64,000 nucleotides of DNA from an uncultured Devosia sp. (GCF_946479885.1 NZ_CAMLHM010000015.1:1-64000), one strand, 5' to 3'. Shown: positions 45,508 to 54,252, counted from the first letter of the stretch. A program made the numbers and translations. Notes: generated by a model not told the origin, from the sequence alone.

Positions 45508-45521
45508 TTGATCAAGCGCAA
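45508..45521. promoter_or_regulatory. FNR/NnrR-like box upstream of the 233-residue membrane protein
   Basis: TTGATCAAGCGCAA: TTGAT left half and CGCAA right half, intermediate between FNR and NnrR motifs. 50 bp before the minus-strand start at 45458. Confidence 0.6.
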
Positions 45522-45589
45522 ATTGAGCCAGGAACAGGGGGATATTTCGCCAAGGTCCGTTGGGGATCACCAGACCGTTTGCCGGATCC

Positions 45590-46096
45590 TCAACCCGCCG
45601 TTTCTGCCGCGCCCCGCACCAGGACAAGGACGCGATAGGTTCCGTCCTGCCATCGGCCGAAGCAGAGGTGATTGTCGTCGAGAAGCCGGAAAGGCAGGTC
45701 CGTGGGCTCCTCGCGCAGGAGGGCGAAGAGCACCTGCTTGTCCAACATGCCGTCGAGCGCTTCAAGGACTGCATCAGTGGCTGACCTGGTAGGCGTGGCG
45801 CTGAGGTCGACGAGCACGGCGGGTTTCGGCCAGGTGAGCGGGTTCCTGGCATCCACTGATGCTTCCGGTTGGGGCCGGCGCGTGAAAAGCACCTGCCAAT
45901 TGCCATCCTCGCCGGAACTGGCCCGGTGATCGAAGCCCTTGCTGTCGAGCAAGCGCAGCAACGGTTCGGGCTTGAACGGAGCAGTCAGCAGCAGCGGCTC
46001 GCCGGGCCGCAGCGCCTCGACGGCCGCCATGATGCTGGCGAACGGCTCGCCCTTCGCCCGGGAAATGTCGCTTACGTCCAGGGTCTTCGGTTCCAT
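45590..46096 (-). CDS. DUF2249 protein (tandem-like)
   Basis: A 168-residue protein with two DUF2249-like halves: LDVSDISRAKGEPFASIMAAVEALRPGEPLLLTAPFKPEPLLRLLDSKGF (read in parts) and, from about residue 90, VLVDLSATPTRSATDAVLEALDGMLDKQVLFALLREEPTDLPFRLLDD. AAGGGAG lies 5-6 nt before ATG 46096. An FNR box is 54 bp upstream. Function unknown, recurrently linked to denitrification genes. Confidence 0.82.
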   Translation of the reverse strand: MEPKTLDVSDISRAKGEPFASIMAAVEALRPGEPLLLTAPFKPEPLLRLLDSKGFDHRASSGEDGNWQVLFTRRPQPEASVDARNPLTWPKPAVLVDLSATPTRSATDAVLEALDGMLDKQVLFALLREEPTDLPFRLLDDNHLCFGRWQDGTYRVLVLVRGAAETAG

Positions 46097-46149
46097 TGCA
46101 GCTCCCTTCGGAAGTCGTTCAGCGATGCCCGTCCTCACTGCCCTCCGCA

Positions 46150-46163
46150 TTGACGCAGCTCAA
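46150..46163. promoter_or_regulatory. FNR/FixK box upstream of DUF2249 gene
   Basis: TTGACGCAGCTCAA (TTGA-N6-TCAA), 54 bp before the start at 46096; nearly the same sequence as the nirK box. It is the last box before the amine dehydrogenase operon. Confidence 0.82.
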
Positions 46164-46444
46164 ATTCCTCGCCCCTGCGCTGTTCGCTTCAGGAAGCCGC
46201 GGAAATTCCCTCGAGGCGCACAGCCACCTCGCCATTGCGCGCGAGGCGATTACTTCCTCGACCCAAGAATGGCTGGAAGGGGGGCCGAATGCGCCTGTCA
46301 GCTTATGGGAGCGACGACTGGATACCGGGCATCGATGCCGTCAGTATTCGGCAGCGGGCCCGCCATTGGATATGGCCGCAGTAAGTCTCAAGCCCGCGCG
46401 GAAGGTACCCTCCCGCAGTCCTGCCTCGCACCGCGGCAGACAGG
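46164..46444. other. Gene-free stretch at the end of the aau operon
   Basis: About 280 bp between the FNR box and the last aau gene (348 bp between the two genes). Frames present here are arginine/proline-rich and not protein-like. No clear terminator hairpin was found for the aau operon. Confidence 0.5.
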
Positions 46445-46888
46445 TCAGGGCCAAGGGTACTCCGCGACGTCATAACCCTGGGCTTCGAGTTCGGCAGCGA
46501 TCTGGCGGCGGTAGGATACGACGTTGCCCACGTCCTGGGCCCTGAGGACGGCGACCTCGTCGGCCGTGAAGGGCTTCCAGGCCTCGGGCATCGATTCACC
46601 GGCATAGGTGTTCATGATGTAGTTGAGAAGGTCGGCCGTTTCCTTGTTACCCAGGCCCGAATTGATCACGCCTGGCACGTGAAGCAGGTAGCGCCGCCCG
46701 TTGTCTGAGCGCGCGAACACGCCGACCTTGCCGACGAAGTCGGGAATGCCGGCCGACGGCAAGCCGGTACCATCCTGGAGGTGGCAACCAAGGCAACGCA
46801 GCACGTAGTTTACGGGCGCCGACCGCTCCGCTGCCACGACCGGCATGGCGAAAATGAGCGCGAGGGCCAAACCCCATTTGCCGATCAT
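46445..46888 (-). CDS. Cytochrome c, aau operon (second)
   Basis: A 147-residue exported monohaem cytochrome c: signal peptide (GLALALIFAMPVVAA), haem motif CLGCH near residue 32 and candidate methionine ligands in the C-terminal half (ESMPEAW). It starts inside the preceding gene's stop (4-nt overlap). The position at the end of aauBEDA suggests an electron acceptor from the amine dehydrogenase or a cofactor maturation role. Confidence 0.85.
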   Translation of the reverse strand: MIGKWGLALALIFAMPVVAAERSAPVNYVLRCLGCHLQDGTGLPSAGIPDFVGKVGVFARSDNGRRYLLHVPGVINSGLGNKETADLLNYIMNTYAGESMPEAWKPFTADEVAVLRAQDVGNVVSYRRQIAAELEAQGYDVAEYPWP

Positions 46889-47328
46889 TGTGTGGCTTCC
46901 TTTCTGATAGCGCGGAGATCGCCATGGGATGGGGGTGCCTGACGCAGCGTCACAAACGTGTCGGCCGGGATATCGAGACCAAGTCCATTGAGGTCGTTGA
47001 GGACATAGTCGGCGACTGCCTGCAGTTCCGCGTCCGTCATCCAGTCCTGCGGCGGCATGGCGAGGCCAATGAAGCGTTCGCCGCCGGCCACGATGGTCCC
47101 GGTAAAGCCGCCGATCATGACGCCCGCGAGGTATTCGGTGCTGCGCGGGCCAAGCCCGGTCCACAGCGACTTGTCGACCAGCGGCGGGGCCAGCCCTGAT
47201 TGCCCTGTACCACCCACCTGGTGGCAGCCACTGCAATTGTCCTCGAACAGCGTCCGCCCGGCATCGTCCGCGAAGGCTGGCGCTCCCCAGAGCGCCAGCA
47301 TGAGGACGGAGAAAGTCCGCAGTCTCAT
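46885..47328 (-). CDS. Cytochrome c, aau operon (first)
   Basis: A 147-residue exported monohaem cytochrome c: signal peptide (LMLALWGAPAFA), CSGCH near residue 32 and methionine ligand in FIGLAMPPQDWM. It overlaps aauA and the next cytochrome gene by 4 nt each. The aau cluster of Alcaligenes faecalis also has cytochrome genes after the small-subunit gene. Confidence 0.87.
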   Translation of the reverse strand: MRLRTFSVLMLALWGAPAFADDAGRTLFEDNCSGCHQVGGTGQSGLAPPLVDKSLWTGLGPRSTEYLAGVMIGGFTGTIVAGGERFIGLAMPPQDWMTDAELQAVADYVLNDLNGLGLDIPADTFVTLRQAPPSHGDLRAIRKEATQ

Positions 47329-47864
47329 TCAGCCAGACCCACCACGATGGCAACAGTGCAGTGGATGCCCTTGTTGTCGTTGGCCTGGCACCAGCTCGAT
47401 TCACTGGCAAGACCCATCAGATAGCCCGGGCGATCGCCTTCCTGGCGTGAGCACATGTCGCCACAAGCCCCACCCTTGCCGCAGCAATCGTTGTAGGAGA
47501 CCAGATAGTCCTTGTCGTCGTTGGGATTGCGGCAGGTGCCGACCCAGGCGACCTTGGATGGCTGGGTGCCCGGCGGGCATTGGGTCACCGCGCCGCCACA
47601 CTGGCTGCAGAGCGAACCATGCAGCGAGCAGTAGCGCCAGTATTCGCAATCTTCCGGCAGTTCGTCGGGCTCGCCCAGGCCGCGCGCATAGGCGGCGCCG
47701 TTGGAATTGTCATAGGGCAGCATGGGCAGGACGGCGCCGCCCACCAATGCCCAGCCCGCCTTCTGCAGGAAACTGCGTCGGCCGGCGCGATGGGCGATAT
47801 TGCGGGCACGGTTCTCGGCGGCATCGTCCATCCATCCGAGAAGTCTTTCGGTCAATGTGGCCAT
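47325..47864 (-). CDS. aauA: Aralkylamine dehydrogenase small subunit (TTQ)
   Basis: A 179-residue precursor: Tat signal with GRRSFLQKAGWALVGG, then a 12-cysteine domain (C73 to C169; six disulfides in the family). W107 (VAWVGTC) and W158 (SSWCQAN) are 51 residues apart, the spacing of the two tryptophans fused into tryptophan tryptophylquinone. GTCRNPNDDKDYLVSYNDCCGK and RPGYL are closer to aromatic amine dehydrogenase than to methylamine dehydrogenase. It oxidises amines to aldehydes in the periplasm. Substrate class inferred. Confidence 0.88.
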   Translation of the reverse strand: MATLTERLLGWMDDAAENRARNIAHRAGRRSFLQKAGWALVGGAVLPMLPYDNSNGAAYARGLGEPDELPEDCEYWRYCSLHGSLCSQCGGAVTQCPPGTQPSKVAWVGTCRNPNDDKDYLVSYNDCCGKGGACGDMCSRQEGDRPGYLMGLASESSWCQANDNKGIHCTVAIVVGLAE

Positions 47865-47896
47865 AGCGGCTCTCCTTGTGGTGAGGTGTTCGCGGA

Positions 47897-48496
47897 CTAG
47901 TGTTGAACCGCCGGCTGCTGATCGATGTAGGACTGGATCGACGCAACGTTCATGTCGTGGGCGTTGAAGAGGCTGTCGAACTGCTCGCGGCTGTTGATCA
48001 GGCCCTTGGCGCGGATGGTGCCGTGCTCATCGAACAGCACGGCATAGGGCAGCCGGGCCACGCGATAGGCCAGACCCAGTTCGGTCGAAACGACATAGGG
48101 GTAGTCGCCAAGCTTGGCCGTTTCGATGAAGCGTTCGTGCTGGGCCTTCTGGCCGTCGCTGGCCAATACGACATCCAGCCAGCGCGACTCCGCCTTGCGG
48201 GCGGATTCCACGATCGGCAGCAGCTTCTTGCAGACCGGGCAGGTCGGCGAGAGGAAGAAGACCAGGGTTGCCCTGCCCGGCTTGGGGCCCAGGGTGACCG
48301 TGCCCCCGGTGAGGCTGGGCAGGCTGAATAGCGGGGTCTGCTGCCCGACTTCAGGGCCGGAGTCATTGACCAGCGCACCCATGGGCGAAACCCGTTCGAA
48401 CAGGATGCCGACCTGCCGCCCAAGCGCCAGAAGGCCGACGGTCAGCGCGATCACCAAGGCAAAGAGGATGGCAAGAGCAAAGATAACGAGTGTCAT
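47897..48496 (-). CDS. aauD: Amine dehydrogenase accessory thioredoxin-like protein
   Basis: A 199-residue MauD-type protein: N-terminal membrane helix (about 5-28), then a thioredoxin fold with LVFFLSPTCPVCKKLLP. MauD/AauD is needed to form the many disulfides of the small subunit, whose gene follows. Confidence 0.92.
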   Translation of the reverse strand: MTLVIFALAILFALVIALTVGLLALGRQVGILFERVSPMGALVNDSGPEVGQQTPLFSLPSLTGGTVTLGPKPGRATLVFFLSPTCPVCKKLLPIVESARKAESRWLDVVLASDGQKAQHERFIETAKLGDYPYVVSTELGLAYRVARLPYAVLFDEHGTIRAKGLINSREQFDSLFNAHDMNVASIQSYIDQQPAVQH

Positions 48497-48517
48497 GTGT
48501 TGAACTCCGAAGCGGCG

Positions 48518-49051
48518 TCAGCGGGTGAGCCGGGCGAGTGAGGCGTTGGACAGGATCTGTTCGACGAGGAGGAAGGCCATCCAGACGGCAAAGCCGGAAG
48601 CGATTGCCGCAATGGCATCGGAGGCGTTCATCGGACCGAGCGGGAGGAAAAGGGCGAGCAGGCCCATCGTCGCGAGCAGCCCGTTGCGGACCACCAGCGA
48701 CCAGGCAAGTGGCTGAACCGCGCCGCCGCAGCCGCATTCTATCGCGGTGCGACCGCGGCGGATGTTGATGGTCATGGCGCCGGCATAGGCAACCAGCATC
48801 AGCACCGCGAGGACCAGGCCAAATGGCCGTCCGTACGGAACCAGTTGCAGTGCCACAGTCAGCACCTCGACCCCGGCAATCGCCCAGGAGGCTGGAATGA
48901 CCAGCCGTTCCGGCACAAGCTTGTAGTCCGCGACAAAGCCGGTGAATTCGGTGAATTCACCGAGCTTGTGCCAGGCGGCCCGGGCAAAGATCAGGCTGAT
49001 AAAGACGGTGAGGGCTGCCGCCAGCAGGGAAACCAGGTTGGCGTCGGTCAT
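48518..49051 (-). CDS. aauE: Amine dehydrogenase accessory membrane protein
   Basis: A 177-residue MauE-type protein with four or five helices; RAAWHKLGEFTEFTGFVADYKLVPE and the cysteine motif ECGCGG are characteristic. It works with AauD, probably supplying oxidising or reducing equivalents for disulfide formation. Overlaps aauB by 4 nt (ATGA). Confidence 0.92.
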   Translation of the reverse strand: MTDANLVSLLAAALTVFISLIFARAAWHKLGEFTEFTGFVADYKLVPERLVIPASWAIAGVEVLTVALQLVPYGRPFGLVLAVLMLVAYAGAMTINIRRGRTAIECGCGGAVQPLAWSLVVRNGLLATMGLLALFLPLGPMNASDAIAAIASGFAVWMAFLLVEQILSNASLARLTR

Positions 49052-50211
49052 GGCTTGGCCGCGAGCGTGGTGGTGAAACCCGACGTGCCATGCTCGGCAA
49101 CCGGCCTGGCCGCGAACTTGGCTTCCGGATCCACGTCGTACTTCACCACCCTGCTGCCGCCGATATCGAGACCGAACAAGGTCGGAACCGCATCATCGGT
49201 GGTGATGACGGAGGTGATCCCCTCGACGGGCGAGCGGTAGAGCAATTTCTGGTTGGCGAGATCGTAGGCCCAGATTTCCTCGGCATCATGGTGGTGCGAG
49301 CCGTCGTAGCGGCCCGATGCCATGGGCACGAACAGGATGCCGTTGGGCTCATTGTAGCTGACCACGGTGTAGCCCGCGGTGCCCCAGTCGCCTTCGACGC
49401 CTTCAGCGATGGGCGTGGTGGACACCGCCGTTATCACGCCCGCCCCATCGGCAAGTCGGTGCACCACACCCTTGAAGGAGATGAACAGCAGATCGCTGCC
49501 GGCCCGGTCAAACGACAGGTAGATCGGATCCTCTTCAGGATCGAAGATGACCTCGCTTTTCTTGGATTCGAAGCTGGTGCCATCAACGCTCAGCGTCATG
49601 GTGGTGAAGGTGCCATCGCCGCAAATGGTCGAATAGGAGTGGCCTTCCAGCGTCGGATAGATGCCGAAGCAGCCCGGTGAGGGCACCTCCTGGACCACCT
49701 CACCCTTTTCAAGGTCGACCACCGTGACCGACGTGGCGGGTGTGGCATTCTGCAGGTAGAGATACTTCTCGTCGGCGCTGAGCTGCATCAGCGATGCATC
49801 GTCGGTATATTGCGATACCTTGAGCGGCAGCTGGATTTCCTTGGTCAGGGTGGCAGTGTCGACATCGAAAATCTGCAGCACATGCTCGCCCTCGCCGGAG
49901 CTGAGTCGGCTGTAAAAACCGGAAGCCATGTAGACGGTCTTGCCGTCCTTGGAGATGGCGAAATGGCTCTGCGCCCCGGCATCCACCGTGCCGACCACTG
50001 ACAGATCATCGGCGGAATAGAAGCGCACCACGCTCGGTCCGCCACTCCAGTTCTGCACATTCACGAAAACCTTCGGGCCCGGATCGACGGTTGCCTTGGC
50101 ACTCAGGGTCTCGGGTACGAACGTGTCGTCTTGCGCCCAGGAATGCGCAGGCAGTGCAAGCTGGCTGGCGAGCAAAGCCGAGCAAGCGAGAACCAGATAT
50201 GTGTTGGCCAT
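49048..50211 (-). CDS. aauB: Aralkylamine dehydrogenase large subunit
   Basis: A 387-residue precursor with a signal peptide (ACSALLASQLALPAHSWA) and a seven-bladed beta-propeller of the MauB/AauB family (KVFVNVQNWSGG, FAISKDGKTVYMASGFYSRLSSGE, LQLSADEKYLYLQNATPA read approximately). It pairs with AauA as an alpha2beta2 enzyme. The third of three close methionines (50211) is chosen because GGAG precedes it by 6 nt; 50217 and 50223 are alternatives. First gene of the operon. Confidence 0.9.
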   Translation of the reverse strand: MANTYLVLACSALLASQLALPAHSWAQDDTFVPETLSAKATVDPGPKVFVNVQNWSGGPSVVRFYSADDLSVVGTVDAGAQSHFAISKDGKTVYMASGFYSRLSSGEGEHVLQIFDVDTATLTKEIQLPLKVSQYTDDASLMQLSADEKYLYLQNATPATSVTVVDLEKGEVVQEVPSPGCFGIYPTLEGHSYSTICGDGTFTTMTLSVDGTSFESKKSEVIFDPEEDPIYLSFDRAGSDLLFISFKGVVHRLADGAGVITAVSTTPIAEGVEGDWGTAGYTVVSYNEPNGILFVPMASGRYDGSHHHDAEEIWAYDLANQKLLYRSPVEGITSVITTDDAVPTLFGLDIGGSRVVKYDVDPEAKFAARPVAEHGTSGFTTTLAAKP

Positions 50212-50363
50212 GGCCATCTCCATTGTCACGGAGGGGCACCACACCAGCGTCTGGATCGCCGCGAAATCCGAAACCAAAACATATTCGGCCTATTTTTTAG
50301 GCACGAATTTCGGTTGCTCCAATTCTGATCACAAGTTACGAGTCCATCGTCCCAGAGGCACAG

Positions 50364-51290
50364 ATGCGCGCGCAGCCGAGCTTTTCCATTGCCGCCTTTG
50401 CCGACGCATCCGAGCAGGAACGCGGGCTAGCCGGTTGGGACCAGCGCTACACCCAGATGAGCAGCGGCCGTTTTGAGGGCACGGTGGTCCGGCTGGATTT
50501 CGGCCGCGTCAGCATCAGCGAGGAGCGGCTTAACGTCAGCGTGGCGCAATCGACGGCACCACCACCCGGCAAAGTTGTCCTGATCCTGCCGGGACCGACG
50601 CTGGACGCCCGCATAAACGGCGTGGCGCGGCAAGGGCCGGGGTTTCTGCATTTTGGCGGTCACGAGATCAGCGTCGTCACCGCGCCAAAGACGCACGGTT
50701 ACTATGTGACGCTGGACGAAGCGGACCTGCCCAGCCTTGATCGCCGGCGGACCGGTCCGCTTTGCAGCATCGAGGCCTATCCCGGGGCACATGAAATGGG
50801 CACCTGGATTTCCTCCGTCATGGCGACAGCACCCGAGGGCATGCGCCGCTCGCCGAGAGAGTTAGGCGCAGTCTTGCCCGGCTACATTATCGACCGGGTT
50901 GCCGAACTGTGCGCCCATCTTTCGTCGATCAATCACAAGCGGATCACGGAAACCTATGCCCAATCGGTGGTCCGCAAGGCGCGAGCCCATCTCGATTCCA
51001 TGCCGCCAACGCAACTGAGCGTAGCGGCATTGGTGAAATCACTCGACCTTCCGGACCATATCGTGCGGAGCGCATTTGCACAGGCTGTGGGCGTCAGTCC
51101 GCAAATCTGGCTGCGCCAGTTGCGGCTCGATCAGGCGCGACGGGCCTTGCTTCGCCCCGAAGAGGCGCGCAAGGGCGTTACCCAGATAGCCATGGATAAC
51201 GGCTTTTTCCACCTGGGGCGCTTCGCCGCCTACTATGCCCAGACGTTCCACGAGCTGCCGATCGAGACGATACGCAGCGTAATCGGCTAG
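50364..51290 (+). CDS. AraC-family regulator, probable aau activator
   Basis: A 308-residue protein with an N-terminal beta-rich domain of the AraC_binding_2/FeaR type and a C-terminal AraC HTH (about 205-305: VAALVKSLDLPDHIVRSAF, then VTQIAMDNGFFHLGRFAAYY). It is divergent from aauB across 152 bp. FeaR, a similar regulator, controls phenylethylamine oxidation in E. coli, so control of aauBEDA by an aromatic amine is plausible. Confidence 0.85.
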   Translation: MRAQPSFSIAAFADASEQERGLAGWDQRYTQMSSGRFEGTVVRLDFGRVSISEERLNVSVAQSTAPPPGKVVLILPGPTLDARINGVARQGPGFLHFGGHEISVVTAPKTHGYYVTLDEADLPSLDRRRTGPLCSIEAYPGAHEMGTWISSVMATAPEGMRRSPRELGAVLPGYIIDRVAELCAHLSSINHKRITETYAQSVVRKARAHLDSMPPTQLSVAALVKSLDLPDHIVRSAFAQAVGVSPQIWLRQLRLDQARRALLRPEEARKGVTQIAMDNGFFHLGRFAAYYAQTFHELPIETIRSVIG

Positions 51291-51414
51291 CCGAGTTGCA
51301 TTCGGAGCTGCGGCCTTGCCGAAACCCTGTGCAGCGGCATGCCGTTCTGTCCGGGACGTTCGCTTCCCTTGCAGGCCGCTGGCGTACCATCAGGACTGCT
51401 GGAACGAGCCAGGT

Positions 51415-52371
51415 CTATTCCGCACCAGCCCAGACCACCGAGTTCTCATGGCGTTGAATGGTGTGCTTGAGCTCGTCGAAGACGCCGATCACATGCTGAG
51501 CAAAGCGCTCGGCAGCGGGCGACCGGGGGCCGTCGAGCCGGCGCAGGATACCCAGCGAGCGGTCGGGTTGGGGGATGGCGAATGGGAGAGCCGTGACGCG
51601 ATTTTCCTTGCGCAGGGCAAAGAGCACCGAAAAGGGCAGGACAGCCAAGGCCTCGGAATCGGCGAGGAAATTGATCACGCTCATCAATGATCCGCCGGAA
51701 TAGCGGATATTGAGTTCGGAAAGCCCGATGCTGAGCAGGATCATCTGCAGATCGGTCAGGAGGGGAGAGCCGGGCAGGGGCGCGATCCAGGGATAGGCAG
51801 CCAGATCGGTCGCCTGTGGGTTAGGGCGCTTCAACAACGGATGGCCAGTCCGGCAGGCAACCACATTGCGGCCGGGCAAAATGTCGATGAACTCGTAGGC
51901 ACCGCCCGGATGGGCCGAGCCGATTGGGACTATGCCGATATCGATCAACCGCGCATCGAGAGACGAAACAAGATCGGGAAGATTGCCATAGCTCTGATGG
52001 ATACTGATTTCGGGCTCGTCCTGATGGAATTTGGCGATCATCTGGCTAACCAGCGCATCCATGAAAAACGGCACGCCGCCAACCCGGACCACCCCGCTGG
52101 TGCCCTTGAGATGCCCCTGCACGGCATCGGTGGCCCGGCGCGAAGCGGTGAGAATGGCTCGCCCGTGAACGGCAAGTTGTGTCCCCAGCGCCGTGGCCTG
52201 CAGCGGTCGGCGCCCCCGGGCAAAGAGCGGTTCGCCGACCCGCGCTTCCAGCATGGACAATGAGCGGCTTACGGCAGATTGCGTCATGCCCAGAATGGCG
52301 GCGCCCTCGGATACCCCACCGGCATCCAGAACCGCGGCAAGTTGCATCAGGTGGCGCTCATTCAGCCTCAT
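51415..52371 (-). CDS. LysR-family regulator
   Basis: A 318-residue LTTR: N-terminal winged HTH (LAAVLDAGGVSEGAAILGMTQSAVSRSLSMLE) and a periplasmic-binding-like effector domain. It is divergent from the ring-cleavage dioxygenase, esterase and maleylacetate reductase genes, which it probably controls, as LinR/PcpR-type LysR regulators do for hydroquinone pathways. Confidence 0.92.
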   Translation of the reverse strand: MRLNERHLMQLAAVLDAGGVSEGAAILGMTQSAVSRSLSMLEARVGEPLFARGRRPLQATALGTQLAVHGRAILTASRRATDAVQGHLKGTSGVVRVGGVPFFMDALVSQMIAKFHQDEPEISIHQSYGNLPDLVSSLDARLIDIGIVPIGSAHPGGAYEFIDILPGRNVVACRTGHPLLKRPNPQATDLAAYPWIAPLPGSPLLTDLQMILLSIGLSELNIRYSGGSLMSVINFLADSEALAVLPFSVLFALRKENRVTALPFAIPQPDRSLGILRRLDGPRSPAAERFAQHVIGVFDELKHTIQRHENSVVWAGAE

Positions 52372-52596
52372 AGCAAAGTGCTATAATTGCTATCGCAACA
52401 TTCATCAATGCCGGGCCCGGACCGTGCCAAGTTGGAAGTGGGCGAGGAGGCCCTTTCAGCAGGACGAGTGGAGATCGCGGGCGCAGTGGTGGGCGAAGCG
52501 CCGCCCGCTTGCTAGGTTCCGCGACACGTCCAGACAGTCCCAATCTTGCGCTCCACCCCGGCGTCGAGCGCAGTCCATGCCAGGAAGGAGCTCATT

Positions 52597-53556
52597 TTGA
52601 GTGGCATTAACGGCTATCATCACCTGACACTGTCGACCGACGGCGCGCAGGAAGATTTCGACTTCTATACCAAGACCCTGGGACTGCATTCGGTGAAGCG
52701 CACCGTGCTGTTCGACGGCGTGCTGCCGGTCTATCACCTCTACTATGGCTCGCCGAACGGCGATGCCTCGACCATCATCACCACCTTTCCGTTCCGCAAA
52801 CCCGGCGTGTTCGGTCGTCGCGGCACCAATCAGTCGCGCGCCATCCTGCAGGCCATTCCCGTCGGGGCCGCCGACTTCTGGGTTGACCGGCTCAATGGCC
52901 GGGGTATCGAGGCGCGCAAGATCACGCGCTTCGGCGCCGAGCGGGTTGTCTTCGCACATCCCTGCGGCATTCCGCATGAACTGGTGGAGAGCGACAGCGA
53001 CCGGCGCGAGCCGATCACCAATGCGGCTCTGGGCATCGGCCGGGAGCAGGGCATCAAGGGCATCTATGGCAGCGTCGTCGCCACGACCGACAAGTCCGCG
53101 ATGAACGACTTCCTGACCATCGCACTGCCGCTGCAACTGGAGTCGCGGACCGATGACGGCGACGTCTATCGCGTGCCCGATGCCAGCGGCGTGATCCAGC
53201 GTGTCGAGGTCATCAATGATCGTGACAGCCCGCAAGGCACCTGGACGCTGGCCGGTGGTACCATCCACCACCTGGCCCTCAATACCGGCGACGAGGAAAG
53301 CCAGCTCAAGCTGCGCGCCCATATCGAGGGCCTGGGCTTCACCGACATTTCCGAGCAGAAGGACCGCAACTACTTCAAGTCCTGCTATGTCCGCTCGCCC
53401 GGCGGCGCCCTGTTCGAGCTGGCCTGGACCACTGCGCAGGGTTGGACCTCGGACGAAGCTCCGGGCCAGATCGGCAAGACGCTGGTGTTCCCACCCTGGT
53501 TCAAGGATCGCGAGGCCGAGCTGCGCGAGGGCCTCGAACAGGCGGAATTCGTCTGA
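52597..53556 (+). CDS. Hydroquinone-type ring-cleavage dioxygenase (VOC; LinE/PcpA/MhqO family)
   Basis: A 319-residue two-domain vicinal-oxygen-chelate protein. Predicted Fe(II) ligands H9 (GYHHLTL), H225 (GTIHHLAL) and E274 (GGALFELAW) match, two residues offset, H11/H227/E276 of PcpA. SVKRTVLFDG, PVYHLYYG and STIITTFPFRKPG are family segments. It cleaves (chloro)hydroquinones next to a hydroxyl group. TTG start with AAGGAG 6 nt upstream. First gene of a unit with a maleylacetate reductase. Confidence 0.88.
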   Translation: MSGINGYHHLTLSTDGAQEDFDFYTKTLGLHSVKRTVLFDGVLPVYHLYYGSPNGDASTIITTFPFRKPGVFGRRGTNQSRAILQAIPVGAADFWVDRLNGRGIEARKITRFGAERVVFAHPCGIPHELVESDSDRREPITNAALGIGREQGIKGIYGSVVATTDKSAMNDFLTIALPLQLESRTDDGDVYRVPDASGVIQRVEVINDRDSPQGTWTLAGGTIHHLALNTGDEESQLKLRAHIEGLGFTDISEQKDRNYFKSCYVRSPGGALFELAWTTAQGWTSDEAPGQIGKTLVFPPWFKDREAELREGLEQAEFV

Positions 53557-54212
53557 TGGAAACGGCGGCCGGCCTGCGGTTGGGGGCGACCGGCTCCAGG
53601 GTGAGGGCGCTATGCGTCCTGGTCCATGGCCGCGGCCAGTCGCCCGAGGAGATGATCAGGCTCATCCTGCAGCGCCTCGAGGCTCCCGATGTTGCCTTCG
53701 CCCTGCCGCGCGCGGCAAAAGGCGCATGGTATGACGCTCGCGCAGTCGACCCCTTGACCGGGCCGACGCGCGAACAACTGGACGAGGCGCTGCAGCAGCT
53801 GGCCGGCGAGATCGCCCGCCTGCGCGGCGAGTACCCGGATGTACCCTTGCTGCTGGCCGGGTTTTCGCAGGGCGCGTGCCTGTCGATCGAGCATGTCTGC
53901 CGCGGCCAGGACCTGCCGGATGCGTTGCTGGCGCTGACCGGCTGCCGCGTCGGCACGCCCGATTGCGACCGTCCGAAGGCGGCGCCGGCGGGACTACCGA
54001 TCTATCTCAGCGGCAGCGACAGCGATCCCTGGATTCCGCTGCAGGCTATGCTGGAGGCCGCAGGCAGCCTGGGCGGGCAAGGCACAAACCTGCGTGCCGA
54101 TGTGTTCCCCGGTCGGGGTCACGAAGCGTCGGATGCCGAAATCGCCATGATGGGGGGCATGCTTGCCGATCTGGCGGCGGGACGGTCTCCGCGGTTTGAC
54201 GCCACGCGATGA
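53556..54212 (+). CDS. Phospholipase/carboxylesterase family hydrolase
   Basis: A 218-residue alpha/beta hydrolase with the serine nucleophile in LAGFSQGACLS, aspartate in GSDSDPWIP and histidine in GRGHEAS; VLVHGRGQSPEEM is the oxyanion segment. Similar hydrolases (MhqD) travel with MhqO-type dioxygenases. The start overlaps the dioxygenase stop (TGATG). It may hydrolyse an ester or acyl product of ring cleavage; unproven. Confidence 0.88.
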   Translation: METAAGLRLGATGSRVRALCVLVHGRGQSPEEMIRLILQRLEAPDVAFALPRAAKGAWYDARAVDPLTGPTREQLDEALQQLAGEIARLRGEYPDVPLLLAGFSQGACLSIEHVCRGQDLPDALLALTGCRVGTPDCDRPKAAPAGLPIYLSGSDSDPWIPLQAMLEAAGSLGGQGTNLRADVFPGRGHEASDAEIAMMGGMLADLAAGRSPRFDATR

Positions 54213-54252
54213 CCGCCACCACGCGGCATCGTCGTGTTCTGGGGTGGCATTG

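Noticed and set aside
46096..46545. Plus-strand frame of 149 codons in the gap before the aau operon
   Set aside because: Arg/Ser/Pro-rich, overlaps the cytochrome gene antisense, and has no ribosome site or domain.
50262..50312. CGAAAT / ATTTCG inverted pair between aauB and the AraC gene
   Set aside because: Six-base arms far apart in a 150-bp region are weak evidence; AraC sites are usually direct repeats.
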